Positions 9,801 to 20,071 of a stretch of DNA of 35,429 bases are shown piece after piece; within the stretch, counting starts at the first letter, position 1, and every line of letters begins with the position of its first letter. The translations under genes were made by a program, and so were the position numbers. Below the pieces are notes generated by a model. The model was not told where the DNA came from. It searched no databases and saw only the letters and a list, made by a program, of their open reading frames with translations. Source of the stretch: Flavobacterium sp. LC2016-01 (lineage in GTDB: Bacteria > Bacteroidota > Bacteroidia > Flavobacteriales > Flavobacteriaceae); the NCBI RefSeq assembly GCF_009711135.1, contig NZ_WMIC01000016.1:1-35429 (forward strand). Direction: 5' to 3'.

Positions 9801-12650
9801 CTTGTTAAGAAGAATTTGTTCAGAAGCTGAAGTAAACATTAGCGGATTCTCTTCTGTAATTAAAAGTGAGTTGATATTACTTGGCGGTATTAAATGGTTT
9901 GCCGGTTTAATATCTGATTCAATACTGATTTGCCTTCCTGCTGTTGCTCTTGAGAAAATATTAATACCATATCCCTGATAGATATAGGTTTTTGGACCAG
10001 GTTCTTCTTGGCGAATATTTAAAATTGATTTTCCAGATTCAGGAATAATAATTGGAACAGATTCATAATTTAATTCCTCAAAATCTTTATTGATATTGCG
10101 ATATTCTAAATCATGGGATAATTCAGGTTTTACCCAATTGTCATGAAGTTCTTTAACTTTATAATCAACACCTACGTATAAAGGAAATGTAAAGGTGCTT
10201 CCGTCATATTCTACTGTAGATTTAAAGAAATCTCTATAGTCTTTACTAATGTCATAATCCATGACATCGTCCATAAATAAACTTACATATCTTTTCTTTC
10301 CATCAAAACTGTATCCTTCCAGATCTGTAATTTTTGCAGTCTGACTTTCATCTGAATCCATGTTTAAACCTGGAACAATTTTATTTAATTGTACAGGAAG
10401 AGGCTGACGTTCTGTATTTAAAGATGTTGGAATACTCATCGAAAGATGTTGTCTTTCATTTGCTCCAGTGCCATCCAAATCACCCAAAGTCGTATATTCT
10501 GTTAGATAAACAAATTCTCCAGATAGAACTTCGTCATCTATATCAATGTATCCCAAGCCTAACATACGCGCAATATGATAATCATTTGCAGCAATGTTTA
10601 AGAGATCCAGATAAGATATTTGTGTGAATCTTTCATCGGTCAATTGTTCTTCTGTTGGAGTTTTTTCAGCATCAAGATCTCCAAAATTGATTATTTCTGA
10701 AGCAGTTGGATTATTTGGATCAGTACTTAATGCAAGATATTTACTGACAATTTGTTTAATGTTTTTGTCTCCTTTATTACTTTTTATAGTTGGTCTATTC
10801 CATTTATTTTTATAATTAGCAATATTTACATAGTCGTCATCATTATATTTTAACCATTTTCCGTGAACGGCATTTAGTTTTGGTTCTAATTGTTCAAAAA
10901 CTATAGTGTCATTATCGCTTAGGGCATATTTTCCTTTTAAAGTCCAGTCTCCGTTTGTATTTGCCTGGGTGATGAAATCTGAATAAAATTCAAAACTTAT
11001 TGAATTTAAAAGACAATTATTCGCTTTAAATCGAATACTTCTTCCGTTTTCAGCAACTAAACGAATATTGTCTGTTTGAGATGAAGAATACGTTTGACGA
11101 TTCGATACTCTTTTTGCTGCGATAAAACTATTTTCAGCGACAGATAAAGTTTCTAATCTTACATTTCTTAAAGAGTCTACGGGCAAAAAGTTTAATTCAG
11201 CAGCAAAAAATAATTCAGATTTATTTTCAATTTCGATCAAATTATTTCCGTAAGCCTGAATAAAGTTAGCAGGATTAACCAGCGGATCTATAGTAAGTTT
11301 AACCGATTTATATTTTGTTATATTATGAAAAGTAACATAAATTGATCTCGCTGAATTGGCTGGTTTATAAACCCATAACCCTTTTTGATTATCAACAACA
11401 TTTGGTTTTGTACTTAAATCTAAAACATGAGTTTTTTTGATATAAGGAGCTCTGTAAATTTTTACGAAGTCGTCTGGCTTATTAAAATTAGAAGCAGTAC
11501 CAGTGTATAAATCTCCTTTTGGAAAATGTTTTTCGCCTAATTTTCCAGCAAGCATCCAGCGAAGATGAATTCCTTTTGTACTATCAACGCCTCTCGATCC
11601 TGCTGCTGCAATTTGTAAATAAGTAGATTGCAGATTTGTTTTTAACGAATCAATGTCAATTACAGCTGATTCTTTACCAACATTAAAATCAATACTGAAC
11701 CCGAAAGGATTTTTAACGTTGCTTAAAAAGATTTCAGACGAAGAATTTCCTTGACTTACAGGCTTTCCTTCAATTTGAATTGCAGCTTCAATTTGTGTCG
11801 ATCCAGGAATTGTAACAGCATTTTGAAGTTTAAAAATTAAACCATTTAGACTGCTTTCAGAATGAATTCTTGTTCCTGAGCTCAGAGTAAGAGCAACACG
11901 GCTTTTGTTTTGAAGAACTAAACTTCCGGCTTCCAGTTTTACTTTTATCCCCTTCTTTAAAACTGGATAAACAATTTTATTTTTAATGATACTTACATTT
12001 GGAATACAGCCTGTTTGTGCAGTAGACAAATCAGTGATAAGCTTGTTTAATTCGGTTCCTAAAGTACTGAAATCAGGAACTCTGATATAATCAGATTCCA
12101 GTGCTGAAGTTCTGCTGTCTTTTAATCTTGGCGTTCTGCCCAAAAAAGTATTTAGCGGAGTTGTTAACTCGTTTGCGTTGTCGATTTCACTTGTAACGCC
12201 ATAAACAAAAACCTGAGATTTTAGATTTAAATCAGAAAACAAATCTTTTAATAATTCAGAGTTGTTTACCTGAAGGCCATCTGTTATAACAAAAACAATG
12301 TCAGGAGTAACTGCCAGATTCTTAGCAGTATTTAAACCAGATGCCCAATAATCAGATTGAATATAGGCTCTTCCGTTACCAAACAAATTAATCCAGTTTA
12401 AAAAATCCTGCTGATTATCTGCAATTTTTTTCTGGATAACATTATCGGATCTAACAGCAGTATCGCTGTTAGACATTCCGATTAATGAAAGTGTGATGTT
12501 GCTTTGAGCCTGAGAATTGATAAATGAAGTCAGCCCATCTCTAATTTGCTGCGCTTCATTGGTGTTAATCGAACCCGATTCGTCAACAACGATTGCTATA
12601 TATTTTTCGCAGCCAGAGAGTTGGCTTTCCTGAAGATTTATAGAACTCAT
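6894..12650 (-). CDS. giant protein with N-terminal von Willebrand A domain (about 1918 aa)
   Basis: I choose the ATG at 12650 (MSSINLQESQ) over the upstream ATG at 12755, because the longer form would overlap the preceding gene and add 35 Arg/Lys-rich residues of a different character. Residues about 15-215 form a vWA domain: a hydrophobic strand leads to Asp23-x-Ser25-x-Ser27 (DESGS, the MIDAS motif), and a later strand ends in ITDG. The remaining 1700 residues are mostly beta-rich with no recognised enzyme. The last 350 contain fibronectin-like sandwiches (VQIELNAYQSEYKIRKINIY and VIFNWEKTVHNGKYHLYKMN). No signal peptide or TM. It starts 14 bases after the 2468-aa gene, so the two are co-translated and probably work together, perhaps in a large assembly that uses metal-dependent vWA binding. 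Function unknown. Confidence 0.8.
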   Translation of the reverse strand: MSSINLQESQLSGCEKYIAIVVDESGSINTNEAQQIRDGLTSFINSQAQSNITLSLIGMSNSDTAVRSDNVIQKKIADNQQDFLNWINLFGNGRAYIQSDYWASGLNTAKNLAVTPDIVFVITDGLQVNNSELLKDLFSDLNLKSQVFVYGVTSEIDNANELTTPLNTFLGRTPRLKDSRTSALESDYIRVPDFSTLGTELNKLITDLSTAQTGCIPNVSIIKNKIVYPVLKKGIKVKLEAGSLVLQNKSRVALTLSSGTRIHSESSLNGLIFKLQNAVTIPGSTQIEAAIQIEGKPVSQGNSSSEIFLSNVKNPFGFSIDFNVGKESAVIDIDSLKTNLQSTYLQIAAAGSRGVDSTKGIHLRWMLAGKLGEKHFPKGDLYTGTASNFNKPDDFVKIYRAPYIKKTHVLDLSTKPNVVDNQKGLWVYKPANSARSIYVTFHNITKYKSVKLTIDPLVNPANFIQAYGNNLIEIENKSELFFAAELNFLPVDSLRNVRLETLSVAENSFIAAKRVSNRQTYSSSQTDNIRLVAENGRSIRFKANNCLLNSISFEFYSDFITQANTNGDWTLKGKYALSDNDTIVFEQLEPKLNAVHGKWLKYNDDDYVNIANYKNKWNRPTIKSNKGDKNIKQIVSKYLALSTDPNNPTASEIINFGDLDAEKTPTEEQLTDERFTQISYLDLLNIAANDYHIARMLGLGYIDIDDEVLSGEFVYLTEYTTLGDLDGTGANERQHLSMSIPTSLNTERQPLPVQLNKIVPGLNMDSDESQTAKITDLEGYSFDGKKRYVSLFMDDVMDYDISKDYRDFFKSTVEYDGSTFTFPLYVGVDYKVKELHDNWVKPELSHDLEYRNINKDFEELNYESVPIIIPESGKSILNIRQEEPGPKTYIYQGYGINIFSRATAGRQISIESDIKPANHLIPPSNINSLLITEENPLMFTSASEQILLNKITGNDKTLIRILFDYYSAQELISYTVPKEMSAEEAEENTNSIYPDSEEIFADHFRLYYKDGLPDVEYASIESIDDNTSDSLTSIIKIKEYKILSSGQEVKIALTEDNKEKYDGGILTIEDQNYVVKNIEVFTKEVDADIVFDYALIEVLKKEVSDSIHANGDATIDSDQIKSIKIPENKLCTLVQNMQTVSNWHEPEIDFKVKYPDNLKSIHREVIQPESENTSDLKLEKTRGIWESALIERVLEDSYEMDQNGKYKLDEKENLIPLQVQKHLGLYKITFPDFNLSQHSQFSSENKNLVEWSNGIVRLFRKSAVKDGNSLPVKSRKEFKVVRTENIGGSGNLILYINDTDFKLENYAEQTISDNYDEIIVGEQKVNYYPSYKVYLYADSASGITSANIQPRANESTHYSIFGVSTHAVQPTFEYKSKISIPSPMYAVKIEKPIRPEKITGSSLYATRPDFYNRSTFTFTTKYNKDRKPYGALHYRANEEDFLNLLYERETINTIREELKKLGGNDEVNFRKRWENFLNFNELETDGHYKIFPEDDAETGFGFPLPDNNDFIKLINDFIGWHNDSLPGTIEDEEKITSISALNQVIISKGIENPVLAVHFIEQAIQSAFVPLTEVPVIYEYIKGPEYTPTNKKQTIKDKNGHVLKPTDTDFDIAPMMKIVSETENITQFTDFNLDGNSQSIYFYAVREMDIKMNFSEFSDLLGPVKLVSSNPPKAPEIKRIMPIHENLVLGIKPSVQIELNAYQSEYKIRKINIYRATSMQDAQSIRTMTLAKEVLISEDTLSNEFDNVWTVYDEFEDLEFVPFADGLFYRVTVSKEIEYADPSSTEINLVTNIDYAPSQPSKITATVIADAISPESPVLQASGNENGEILKPVIFNWEKTVHNGKYHLYKMNNQGNWEKIHEKTSNEVNMNLSLQETKLTTDELVIKNEEGERIYHHFKMISENSSGMYSSEEKILTL

Positions 12651-12664
12651 TTTTTTCTTGTTTT

Positions 12665-15600
12665 TTAAAGATTTGTATTTTCTAATTCTGATAGTTGAAC
12701 CTCTATGTTTTGCTTGTCGATTGATTCTGTTAATGCTGTTCCTCCATTTTTCCACATTCTGTAATCAAACTGAATAGTTAAGTTGTCCTTTGGAATTACT
12801 TTGTCAAGGTTCATAATTAAAGCCTGTGAATAATCTTTTGAATGCAATACAGCATATTCAGTTTTAGGATTTAAAGATTGATCAACTACTGAAATTGAAT
12901 CTTTGATTTCTTCTAAAGGCATTTTAGGAATGTTAAATGGCTCTGGATTACGAATTAAAAGAGCAATGATATTGCCGGTATTGGCATCAATAATTTTATT
13001 AACCTCAGTGTTTTGTGCCGGATCAAGAGAAGACATATTTAAAATTCCTTCAATTGCGCGATCAAATGAATGTTGATATTTTGTAACCAATGCATCACTT
13101 AAATCGTTTTGCTGATTAGTAATTACATCATGTAAAGCATCAATTTGATTCTGATCTAGATTAAGTTTGACATCATACAATGCTCTGTGCGACTCATTTT
13201 CGCTTAAATAATAACTTTGAATTTGTTCTTCAAAATCCTTATAGCGAGAAGTCTGGAAACCAAATTGGTGTACTAATACGTTTTTACTTTCGCTGGTAGT
13301 TCCATGCAGAGCATCATCAAAGAAGTTATTTACTAAAACAGTATAAAGTTTAGAAGGCTTTAAATCAATTAATTCTACCTCGTATCTATATGATTTTGGT
13401 TTTAAAGGTTCTCCCCATGTTAAACTACATCGCATTGCTGCTTTATCAGTAAGAATATTGTTTATCAATTGAACACCTAATGGAATTCTAGGATCGTTAT
13501 CGTCTTTCCATTCTTTAATTCCTTCATTTGGTTTTGGATATGCAATCGCTTCATTTTTAAACGGATATTCGATAAGTAAATTAGTCAGCGGATCTTTAAT
13601 AAAAAGATTTAATTTTCCTTTTATTTCAGGTATGGTTTCAGTGTATGGTCCCCAATCTTTAAACATGTGATATGCATAAGGATTAGTAAAAAACAAGGAA
13701 ACTTTACATTGTTGATTTCCATAAAAAGCAGGTTTTGATTGTAATAAACTTCCATCAGCATTTGGGTAAGAACGGTTATAATCTAAGTATTGCCTTAATG
13801 ACGTCAATGGCGATTTCGACAATTCTGTCAGTTCGTTTTTAACTGGAGGCTGTTCATCAGGTTTTACAGGTTTATCGGGAACAGGATAATGACCTACAGG
13901 CCCTAAAGTTTTAAAGCCATAGAAATAATTAAAGTCTGTTTTTTTATCATTATCATCATCTACTGTATCGGTTAAAGTAAAGTTTAGACAATACGTTGTA
14001 TTTGGTTTCCAGATAGGCTGAACAGTATTTTCTACTGCGGATTTCATTGCTTCTCTATCTTCTTCAACAGCTTCTATCTGCGGAATAGTTGTATTATGGA
14101 CATAACTTTCTTTACTAAACCATTCGATGCTTTGAACAGAGGTTGCATAATCTAACTCAGGATCTTCTGCAGCATTTCCGTTAGCACAAATCATCTCATG
14201 AACCGAAATTAATTTTGAGTTTTTAGGAGCTCTTGTATAATTCACTTTTTCAACCGATGCTGTTGTTGTCAAACTTGTAGTTTCAGTTGTCAAAGCTGAT
14301 GCAGAAGTTGTTATCGTAATGGTTTGTTCAGGATATAAAGCGCAATTGTCAAACTGGTCAGTAAACAAGGAGAAATAAACGCCTTTTTCCTTTGGTTTAG
14401 ATGAAAGCATCAGAATTTCATTTTCAGAAGGTTCATTTTGAAGATGAATAATCGACGCATTTTCTACTTCATTTCCTCTTTTAATTAATCTGATAAGTGC
14501 TAAAGCCGAACTAAATACCAATAAATGCTGTGTGTTATAAGCTATAATTGAGTTGTCTGTAAGAGTATTATTTGATAAGTAAATTGGAGAATCAAAAACG
14601 GCATCTTGTTTTACAATATCTAATGAATTTCCTGTAATTTGAGCTAAACCAAATTTTTCATTTGAGAATTTAACCGTAATTAAAATTTTTCCGTTTGCAA
14701 TTACAGCATCGATAATTTCAGTTATTGAACTATCAGAAAGCACTTTTGTATCCATTACAGAAATTGCATTTGTACTGGTATTAAGATTGAAACGAATAAT
14801 CTTTTTATCTTTCGTAATCATACTAAATTCAGTATCATTATGCTGCAAAACTTTAATTGCAGTTCCATTGATTTTCGCACGCTTAATAAGAGCACGGTTA
14901 GTTCCATTAATCCAATTAATCTGCGTTTCGGTTTCGAATGCATTAATCCAAAGCAATTCGTTATTAGCAAGAGGCATTACTTTATTAAATCCTAAAGAAT
15001 AACTATTTAAATATTGTACTCCAGAACTTAAATTCAGTTCATCATCAAGTTCGGTAATAGCCATGGCAGCAATCGGAGATTGACAGCCAACAATAAAATC
15101 GAGATCAATAATTGCTTCTCCAATTCCTTTACATTGATTAGCATTCAGCGCTTGAGTTATTAGTAAATTACCCTTTACAATCTGAATCGAAGTAACAACT
15201 CCGTTAACTAGACGCTCTCTTAGAATTTCTCCTTTGGGGTTAATTTGTAAAAGAACTGTTGTATCAGCTTTAGGATGAAAAGAGATAATATAGGTATCGT
15301 TGTATTTAACTACTTTATCAAATGCATAAGTGTCTTTTCCTTTATATCCGTAATAATTTGTAAAAGTCAATTTGTTAGGCATACCAGCTGTTGGATTATC
15401 ATTTCCGGCATCAGTTTTTAATAGTGCTAATTCAGCTAATAACGAATTGTACTCAGACATTGAGCTTGGAAAAGAGATAGAAACTTCACCAGTTTCGCTG
15501 CTATATGTCTCACTAAATAAAGCTGCTATTTCATTTCTAATTTCATAAATACGTTTTGCATTAGGAGATAAAGGAATGATGGCAATTTTATCAATTTTAG

Positions 15601-18600
15601 TTTTTGAAATTGGTTCAGTTTCTTCACTAAATAATTTTATGCTGCTTAACAATTCAGCTTTAGTATAAGTCAAATCATATTCAGCTGTACCATTTTTTGT
15701 TTTTCTCAGTTTAATTGGTTTGTATGAAACGACTTTTGCATTATCTTCAATAATAGCAGTAAATGCTTTTATGACAACTTCTTTAGCTTGGGTTGTTATT
15801 TTGAAAACCGGTTCAATTGCAGATTCTGGGAAAATAACTTCCAACTGATTTTCATTTTTGAAAGACAAAGATCTGTTATATTCATGCGGGTTTGTTTCTC
15901 CCGTAATGCTCATAAAATCTACATTTTCAATTGTATTGTTTTCAGTAATTTCTGAAACTTCTCCAATTAGTTTAAAAAACAATCCATTGATTTTATCTGC
16001 TTCATATTGAGACGGAACATTGTAACGTAAACCAATTTGTTTATTCAGAAAGTCAGTATGTTCTGGTTCATGTTCATCAGAAACACAGAACAATTTAGAT
16101 GAGGTGATTCCAAATTGCTCCGGAATATGCCATCCTGGTTCAGCTGCACTTAAAAATGAAAACGGATTGGTTCCTAATACACGAATACTGTCATATTGAT
16201 CAATTGCTTTTTGCCATTGCGCCCAAGGCAGTTTGCTTAAATCTTCGGTTGTACCAAAATCTTTTACAGCTTCAAATGGGTGATAATCTTCCCATGCTGA
16301 ACCATTCCATGATTTTATTTCAATAGATTGAATAGCATATTGATGTTTCACTTGACGCAGTTTTCTTCCTGCCTGAGTACTCACTGGTGGCATCATATCG
16401 GTATAGTTTTTAGCATCGCCGGTATAACCTCCAATTTTTTGAGACAATTCAGGATTTGGTAATAATCCTTTAGCCATTTTAATATCGATATAAGTATCTA
16501 AGGGAATTACTTTTGTAATAAGGTTTGCTTTAGGCAATCCGTCTTCACCAAATTGATTTTCGTTATAATTTGGCTCATCTTCTGATTTGAAATAATCAAG
16601 TTCAAAAGCTTGATTGGTAAGCATATGAACTCCTTTTACATTTTCTAATGTTCTATTGTCCAATCCATCTCCAACTGTTCCTTTAGGCAAGGGACTGTAA
16701 GGTGTACGATCAACAATTCTGTTAATATCCCATTGAAGTTCTACTACGAAATTTTTACGAATTTTGACAAAACCAATTCTTACACGTACACTTAAATCCA
16801 GTCTGGCATAAATTAAGAATGGTTTAAATGATTCAACAGAGAAAATTGTATCTAAAGCAATTTCAACATTAATTATTAAAAGTTTGATTTGAATACCTCC
16901 GCCGGCAGTAATGTATCCACCCATTTGAGGGCGCTTGAACGAAATTTTCCCGCCTAATTCTAAATATGCCCATAATTTAACTTTGGCCGGCCCAAAACTT
17001 TGCTGCAGGTTAAAATCTAATCTTGCTCCCGCTTCAATTCCCTGAGCCGAAAGCATAATAAAGGCTTTAGCATTAAATAAGGTTAAAATTCTAGCTTCAA
17101 TCGGGTCTTTCTTTGAGCCGATATTAACATACCATGGTTTTTGGTTTTTAAAGAAGAAACCTGCTTCTAGTAAAGCATGAAGCTGAAATATTTGTCCACC
17201 ATCTTTAGGAATGCTAAAATCTGCTCCGGCAGCAAGTTCTAATGAATCGTCGCCAAATGCCACCATAGCAAAGAAAGGAGGATTGCTAGGATCATCTTCG
17301 ATTAGACCTAATCGTCCGGCAATAACATTAAGTCCTGCTTCAATATAGAATAAGGTAGGCAGAGATAACAGCAGCATCGCTCTTAAAGACAATACATGTC
17401 CGCCATCGGCTACGGTTCCAAAAGTGGCTCCGGCACCAATAGAGAATGGTGAATCGTATTGCATTGAATCAGGCGGGCCGCTGAATTTATTAATGTTGAT
17501 ACCTGGCTTTGGATGTTTGTAAAACTCATACCATGAATTATCTTTCTTTAAGCCCGCCGCTTCTTTAGTTGCTACATATCTAAAACCAAGCAAACCTCTA
17601 AAAGCTGAAATAGCAATAAATCCAAGTGGGATAGGAGTAGGAAGTTCAATATGGGCATCAATTAAGAATGCAGGATATTTAGGCATAAAGCGCATTCCAA
17701 CACCACCTGAAATTTTTGCTTTCGGCAATTTTAAACCAACTTCCCCAACAAATTCCTGAGATTTTCCAGGTTCAGGAAGCGAAATCATACCATTAATGAT
17801 TGCCATTGCAGAAGCTTCCGTAGCGGTTCCCGGAATAATTAAGTCAACTTCAATAGTTTGAATTCTTAGGAAAGATTTTGCTTTACGATCTTCTTCATTA
17901 AGATCGTTATCCGTAGGATAGTAAAATTTCACACCTTCTCCACGAGCGTCAACTCCAAGCGGATTAATATTGATTGCTCCGTCAAAGCCCCAGAAGTTAT
18001 AGTTACGTCCGTTGATTTGGGTTGAACCAAAGTTAATGTTGGTAACTGCCATTTGAACAGGTCCAAGATTTAAGGAAAGACTAACAGGAATAGGAATTGA
18101 ACCGCCTTCGACTTCAATATTTCCATCACTGTAAATACGAAGTTTTTCAATGTCAAAGCCCTGACGTTTTAAAAGATTTCCAATTAAAGAACCTTCAGGA
18201 AAAGAAACATGACATGAAGTTCCTATGTAAAAGTCATCGTCTTGTTTTCCTAACTCGAAATTGTTAAAATCGAACTCTACGAGATTAAATAAATTTGCTT
18301 TCGGCTTATTTTCTGTAGAGAAAGAAGCGGTAAGATTGAAGTCGCCATCATCTTGTAAATGACCTTCAACTTCAGCAGTAAAAGGTATTTTTGAACCATC
18401 TTCTTTTTTAATTTTTAATTTTTCAATTTCAATCTTTCCTTTAATATTTGAACCAATTACTTTGTTTTGCTTAAAAGAAATATCAAACTTATTAAAACCA
18501 ACTTTAAAGCCTTTGTCTGAAGAACCAATGGTTTTCCAAAGTGTATTGTCATACAACCCTGCTAAAAAGATTTGATAATCCTTAGCATCAGCAAAAATGT

Positions 18601-20071
18601 ATGTTGTTGAGGCTTTTATAGTATTTGAAACTAGTGTAGAAACTGTTGTTAACGATAATGGATAATCAAAAGCATAAGGCAGATTCTTATGGTTTAAATC
18701 TTGTAAAAAGACAAGTAAAGATTGATAGTCAGCGATTTCTTTCTTATGTACTGCACCACTTTGTTCGTCCTTTTCGAACATCGTTATTGGGTAATTGAAA
18801 TCGAATTTATCATTGAAATAATTAAAAACACCATTTTTACTCGGGACAGTTTCCAGATAAATATTTCCTGAAAGACCGCCAGAACCGACTAATAAATTAG
18901 ATGCACCAATTTTTAATGTAGGGGTTGTACTTTCTGGAATTTCAGCGTTATGAAACCATTTGGACGGCAAAGTTACCGAAGCAGCACGCGCATAAACTCC
19001 AACGAAATCATTCGGACGTCCATCAGCATCTGCTTCAGGAATGTTTGTTTTTTTGCTTAAATCAACTTTTAAACTATCTAATTGAAGAATTAAACCTGTA
19101 TTGCCAATCATGGCATAATTGGAAGGCTGCAATGAGCCGCCAAGTTCTAGTTGATAACCAATTCCTGCTTCAGTATCAGCATACAATTGTGCTTTACTAA
19201 ATACAAACATTGATTTCGCATCTTCTGTACCAAACGGCAAACCAACATCAGTAACAGGTTTTAAAATGTTTCGAGGAAATTCAATTCCGGCGCTTAATGC
19301 CAAAGTAGCTTTCGCTTTTGGTGTAATAATTCTTTTAATATGCTCTTCGATACCATCTGGAACAATAATATTGTAGAATTCCTGTAGTTTTTGCTTCGTG
19401 TCGCTTAAATCTGATTTTAAAATGTAAGCCGCAAAAAGTAATAACGAAATAGACTCATTAATTTCAGTATTGTTTTTAATAAGAGCAATTACATTATCGA
19501 TAGATTCTTCTACATCTTCAGGAAGTTTTAGTTTATGTTCTTCGGCAAGATTTTTAAGAATATTTATATCTTCTAAAAGTTGTTCGAATTTTGTTTTTCC
19601 TTCTTGAGCTTCGACAAAAATGTTGAGCATGTGGGCAACAACTTGTTCTTCGCTGATTCGGAAAACTTGTAAACCAACAGAATAAAAATCTTTCACTGAG
19701 AAAGAAAAACTACTGGAGCTGAAGGTTTTTAGGAAAGCTAAAATTTCCCATTGATACTCTAAAGTGATCGGAAAAGATGATATTGAGGAATCTCCATCAA
19801 GATCTGGATTAAGCACAAGTCCTAAACCAAATGGCAACGGAAGAGAAAGCTTTTCACTTGTTACGATATCAAGGCTGTAAAAAGCCGAATCTCCACGATA
19901 TCCTTTTGAATATTGTAAGTTTTTATAATGAATTTTATTGAAAATGGAATTCAAGCCATCTTCGACAAACGATAAAAATTCTGGTAAATCATCTACAGTC
20001 ACTATCTCAGATAAACGAGGATAATATCTTGCTGTAGGAATTGGAACCGCAGGAATTGGATTAGTTGGCAT
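12665..20071 (-). CDS. giant 2468-aa beta-rich protein, unknown family
   Basis: It starts MPTNPIPAVP with no signal peptide. Residues about 155-260 are helical (EQLLEDINILKNLAEEHKLK onward). Residues about 270-1100 are a long series of amphipathic, Gly-rich beta strands reminiscent of an extended sheet or beta-solenoid (LGFIAISAFRGLLGFRYVAT; LGGKISFKRPQMGGYITAGG), vaguely like the large DUF6603-type proteins, which I cannot confirm. About 1570-1865 has short strands in a regular rhythm and could be a beta-propeller. A Thr/Ser-rich linker near 1930 leads to a C-terminal part that is helical about 2250-2350. It starts about 400 bases past the preceding gene, with its own conserved upstream palindrome. 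It is likely a structural or secreted scaffold released by lysis. Function not known. Confidence 0.8.
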   Translation of the reverse strand: MPTNPIPAVPIPTARYYPRLSEIVTVDDLPEFLSFVEDGLNSIFNKIHYKNLQYSKGYRGDSAFYSLDIVTSEKLSLPLPFGLGLVLNPDLDGDSSISSFPITLEYQWEILAFLKTFSSSSFSFSVKDFYSVGLQVFRISEEQVVAHMLNIFVEAQEGKTKFEQLLEDINILKNLAEEHKLKLPEDVEESIDNVIALIKNNTEINESISLLLFAAYILKSDLSDTKQKLQEFYNIIVPDGIEEHIKRIITPKAKATLALSAGIEFPRNILKPVTDVGLPFGTEDAKSMFVFSKAQLYADTEAGIGYQLELGGSLQPSNYAMIGNTGLILQLDSLKVDLSKKTNIPEADADGRPNDFVGVYARAASVTLPSKWFHNAEIPESTTPTLKIGASNLLVGSGGLSGNIYLETVPSKNGVFNYFNDKFDFNYPITMFEKDEQSGAVHKKEIADYQSLLVFLQDLNHKNLPYAFDYPLSLTTVSTLVSNTIKASTTYIFADAKDYQIFLAGLYDNTLWKTIGSSDKGFKVGFNKFDISFKQNKVIGSNIKGKIEIEKLKIKKEDGSKIPFTAEVEGHLQDDGDFNLTASFSTENKPKANLFNLVEFDFNNFELGKQDDDFYIGTSCHVSFPEGSLIGNLLKRQGFDIEKLRIYSDGNIEVEGGSIPIPVSLSLNLGPVQMAVTNINFGSTQINGRNYNFWGFDGAININPLGVDARGEGVKFYYPTDNDLNEEDRKAKSFLRIQTIEVDLIIPGTATEASAMAIINGMISLPEPGKSQEFVGEVGLKLPKAKISGGVGMRFMPKYPAFLIDAHIELPTPIPLGFIAISAFRGLLGFRYVATKEAAGLKKDNSWYEFYKHPKPGININKFSGPPDSMQYDSPFSIGAGATFGTVADGGHVLSLRAMLLLSLPTLFYIEAGLNVIAGRLGLIEDDPSNPPFFAMVAFGDDSLELAAGADFSIPKDGGQIFQLHALLEAGFFFKNQKPWYVNIGSKKDPIEARILTLFNAKAFIMLSAQGIEAGARLDFNLQQSFGPAKVKLWAYLELGGKISFKRPQMGGYITAGGGIQIKLLIINVEIALDTIFSVESFKPFLIYARLDLSVRVRIGFVKIRKNFVVELQWDINRIVDRTPYSPLPKGTVGDGLDNRTLENVKGVHMLTNQAFELDYFKSEDEPNYNENQFGEDGLPKANLITKVIPLDTYIDIKMAKGLLPNPELSQKIGGYTGDAKNYTDMMPPVSTQAGRKLRQVKHQYAIQSIEIKSWNGSAWEDYHPFEAVKDFGTTEDLSKLPWAQWQKAIDQYDSIRVLGTNPFSFLSAAEPGWHIPEQFGITSSKLFCVSDEHEPEHTDFLNKQIGLRYNVPSQYEADKINGLFFKLIGEVSEITENNTIENVDFMSITGETNPHEYNRSLSFKNENQLEVIFPESAIEPVFKITTQAKEVVIKAFTAIIEDNAKVVSYKPIKLRKTKNGTAEYDLTYTKAELLSSIKLFSEETEPISKTKIDKIAIIPLSPNAKRIYEIRNEIAALFSETYSSETGEVSISFPSSMSEYNSLLAELALLKTDAGNDNPTAGMPNKLTFTNYYGYKGKDTYAFDKVVKYNDTYIISFHPKADTTVLLQINPKGEILRERLVNGVVTSIQIVKGNLLITQALNANQCKGIGEAIIDLDFIVGCQSPIAAMAITELDDELNLSSGVQYLNSYSLGFNKVMPLANNELLWINAFETETQINWINGTNRALIKRAKINGTAIKVLQHNDTEFSMITKDKKIIRFNLNTSTNAISVMDTKVLSDSSITEIIDAVIANGKILITVKFSNEKFGLAQITGNSLDIVKQDAVFDSPIYLSNNTLTDNSIIAYNTQHLLVFSSALALIRLIKRGNEVENASIIHLQNEPSENEILMLSSKPKEKGVYFSLFTDQFDNCALYPEQTITITTSASALTTETTSLTTTASVEKVNYTRAPKNSKLISVHEMICANGNAAEDPELDYATSVQSIEWFSKESYVHNTTIPQIEAVEEDREAMKSAVENTVQPIWKPNTTYCLNFTLTDTVDDDNDKKTDFNYFYGFKTLGPVGHYPVPDKPVKPDEQPPVKNELTELSKSPLTSLRQYLDYNRSYPNADGSLLQSKPAFYGNQQCKVSLFFTNPYAYHMFKDWGPYTETIPEIKGKLNLFIKDPLTNLLIEYPFKNEAIAYPKPNEGIKEWKDDNDPRIPLGVQLINNILTDKAAMRCSLTWGEPLKPKSYRYEVELIDLKPSKLYTVLVNNFFDDALHGTTSESKNVLVHQFGFQTSRYKDFEEQIQSYYLSENESHRALYDVKLNLDQNQIDALHDVITNQQNDLSDALVTKYQHSFDRAIEGILNMSSLDPAQNTEVNKIIDANTGNIIALLIRNPEPFNIPKMPLEEIKDSISVVDQSLNPKTEYAVLHSKDYSQALIMNLDKVIPKDNLTIQFDYRMWKNGGTALTESIDKQNIEVQLSELENTNL

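Noticed and set aside
8746..10815. Several plus-strand open frames of 60-97 codons inside the vWA giant gene (and similar ones at 14787-15002 and 18925-19200)
   Set aside because: They are antisense to a long, convincing gene, lack recognisable domains or promoters, and are expected by chance opposite AT-rich coding sequence.
12651..12755. Upstream ATG at 12755 for the vWA giant gene
   Set aside because: It would overlap the end of the 2468-aa gene by about 90 bases and add a strongly basic 35-residue extension; the ATG at 12650 gives a clean 14-base junction and a normal vWA N-terminus.
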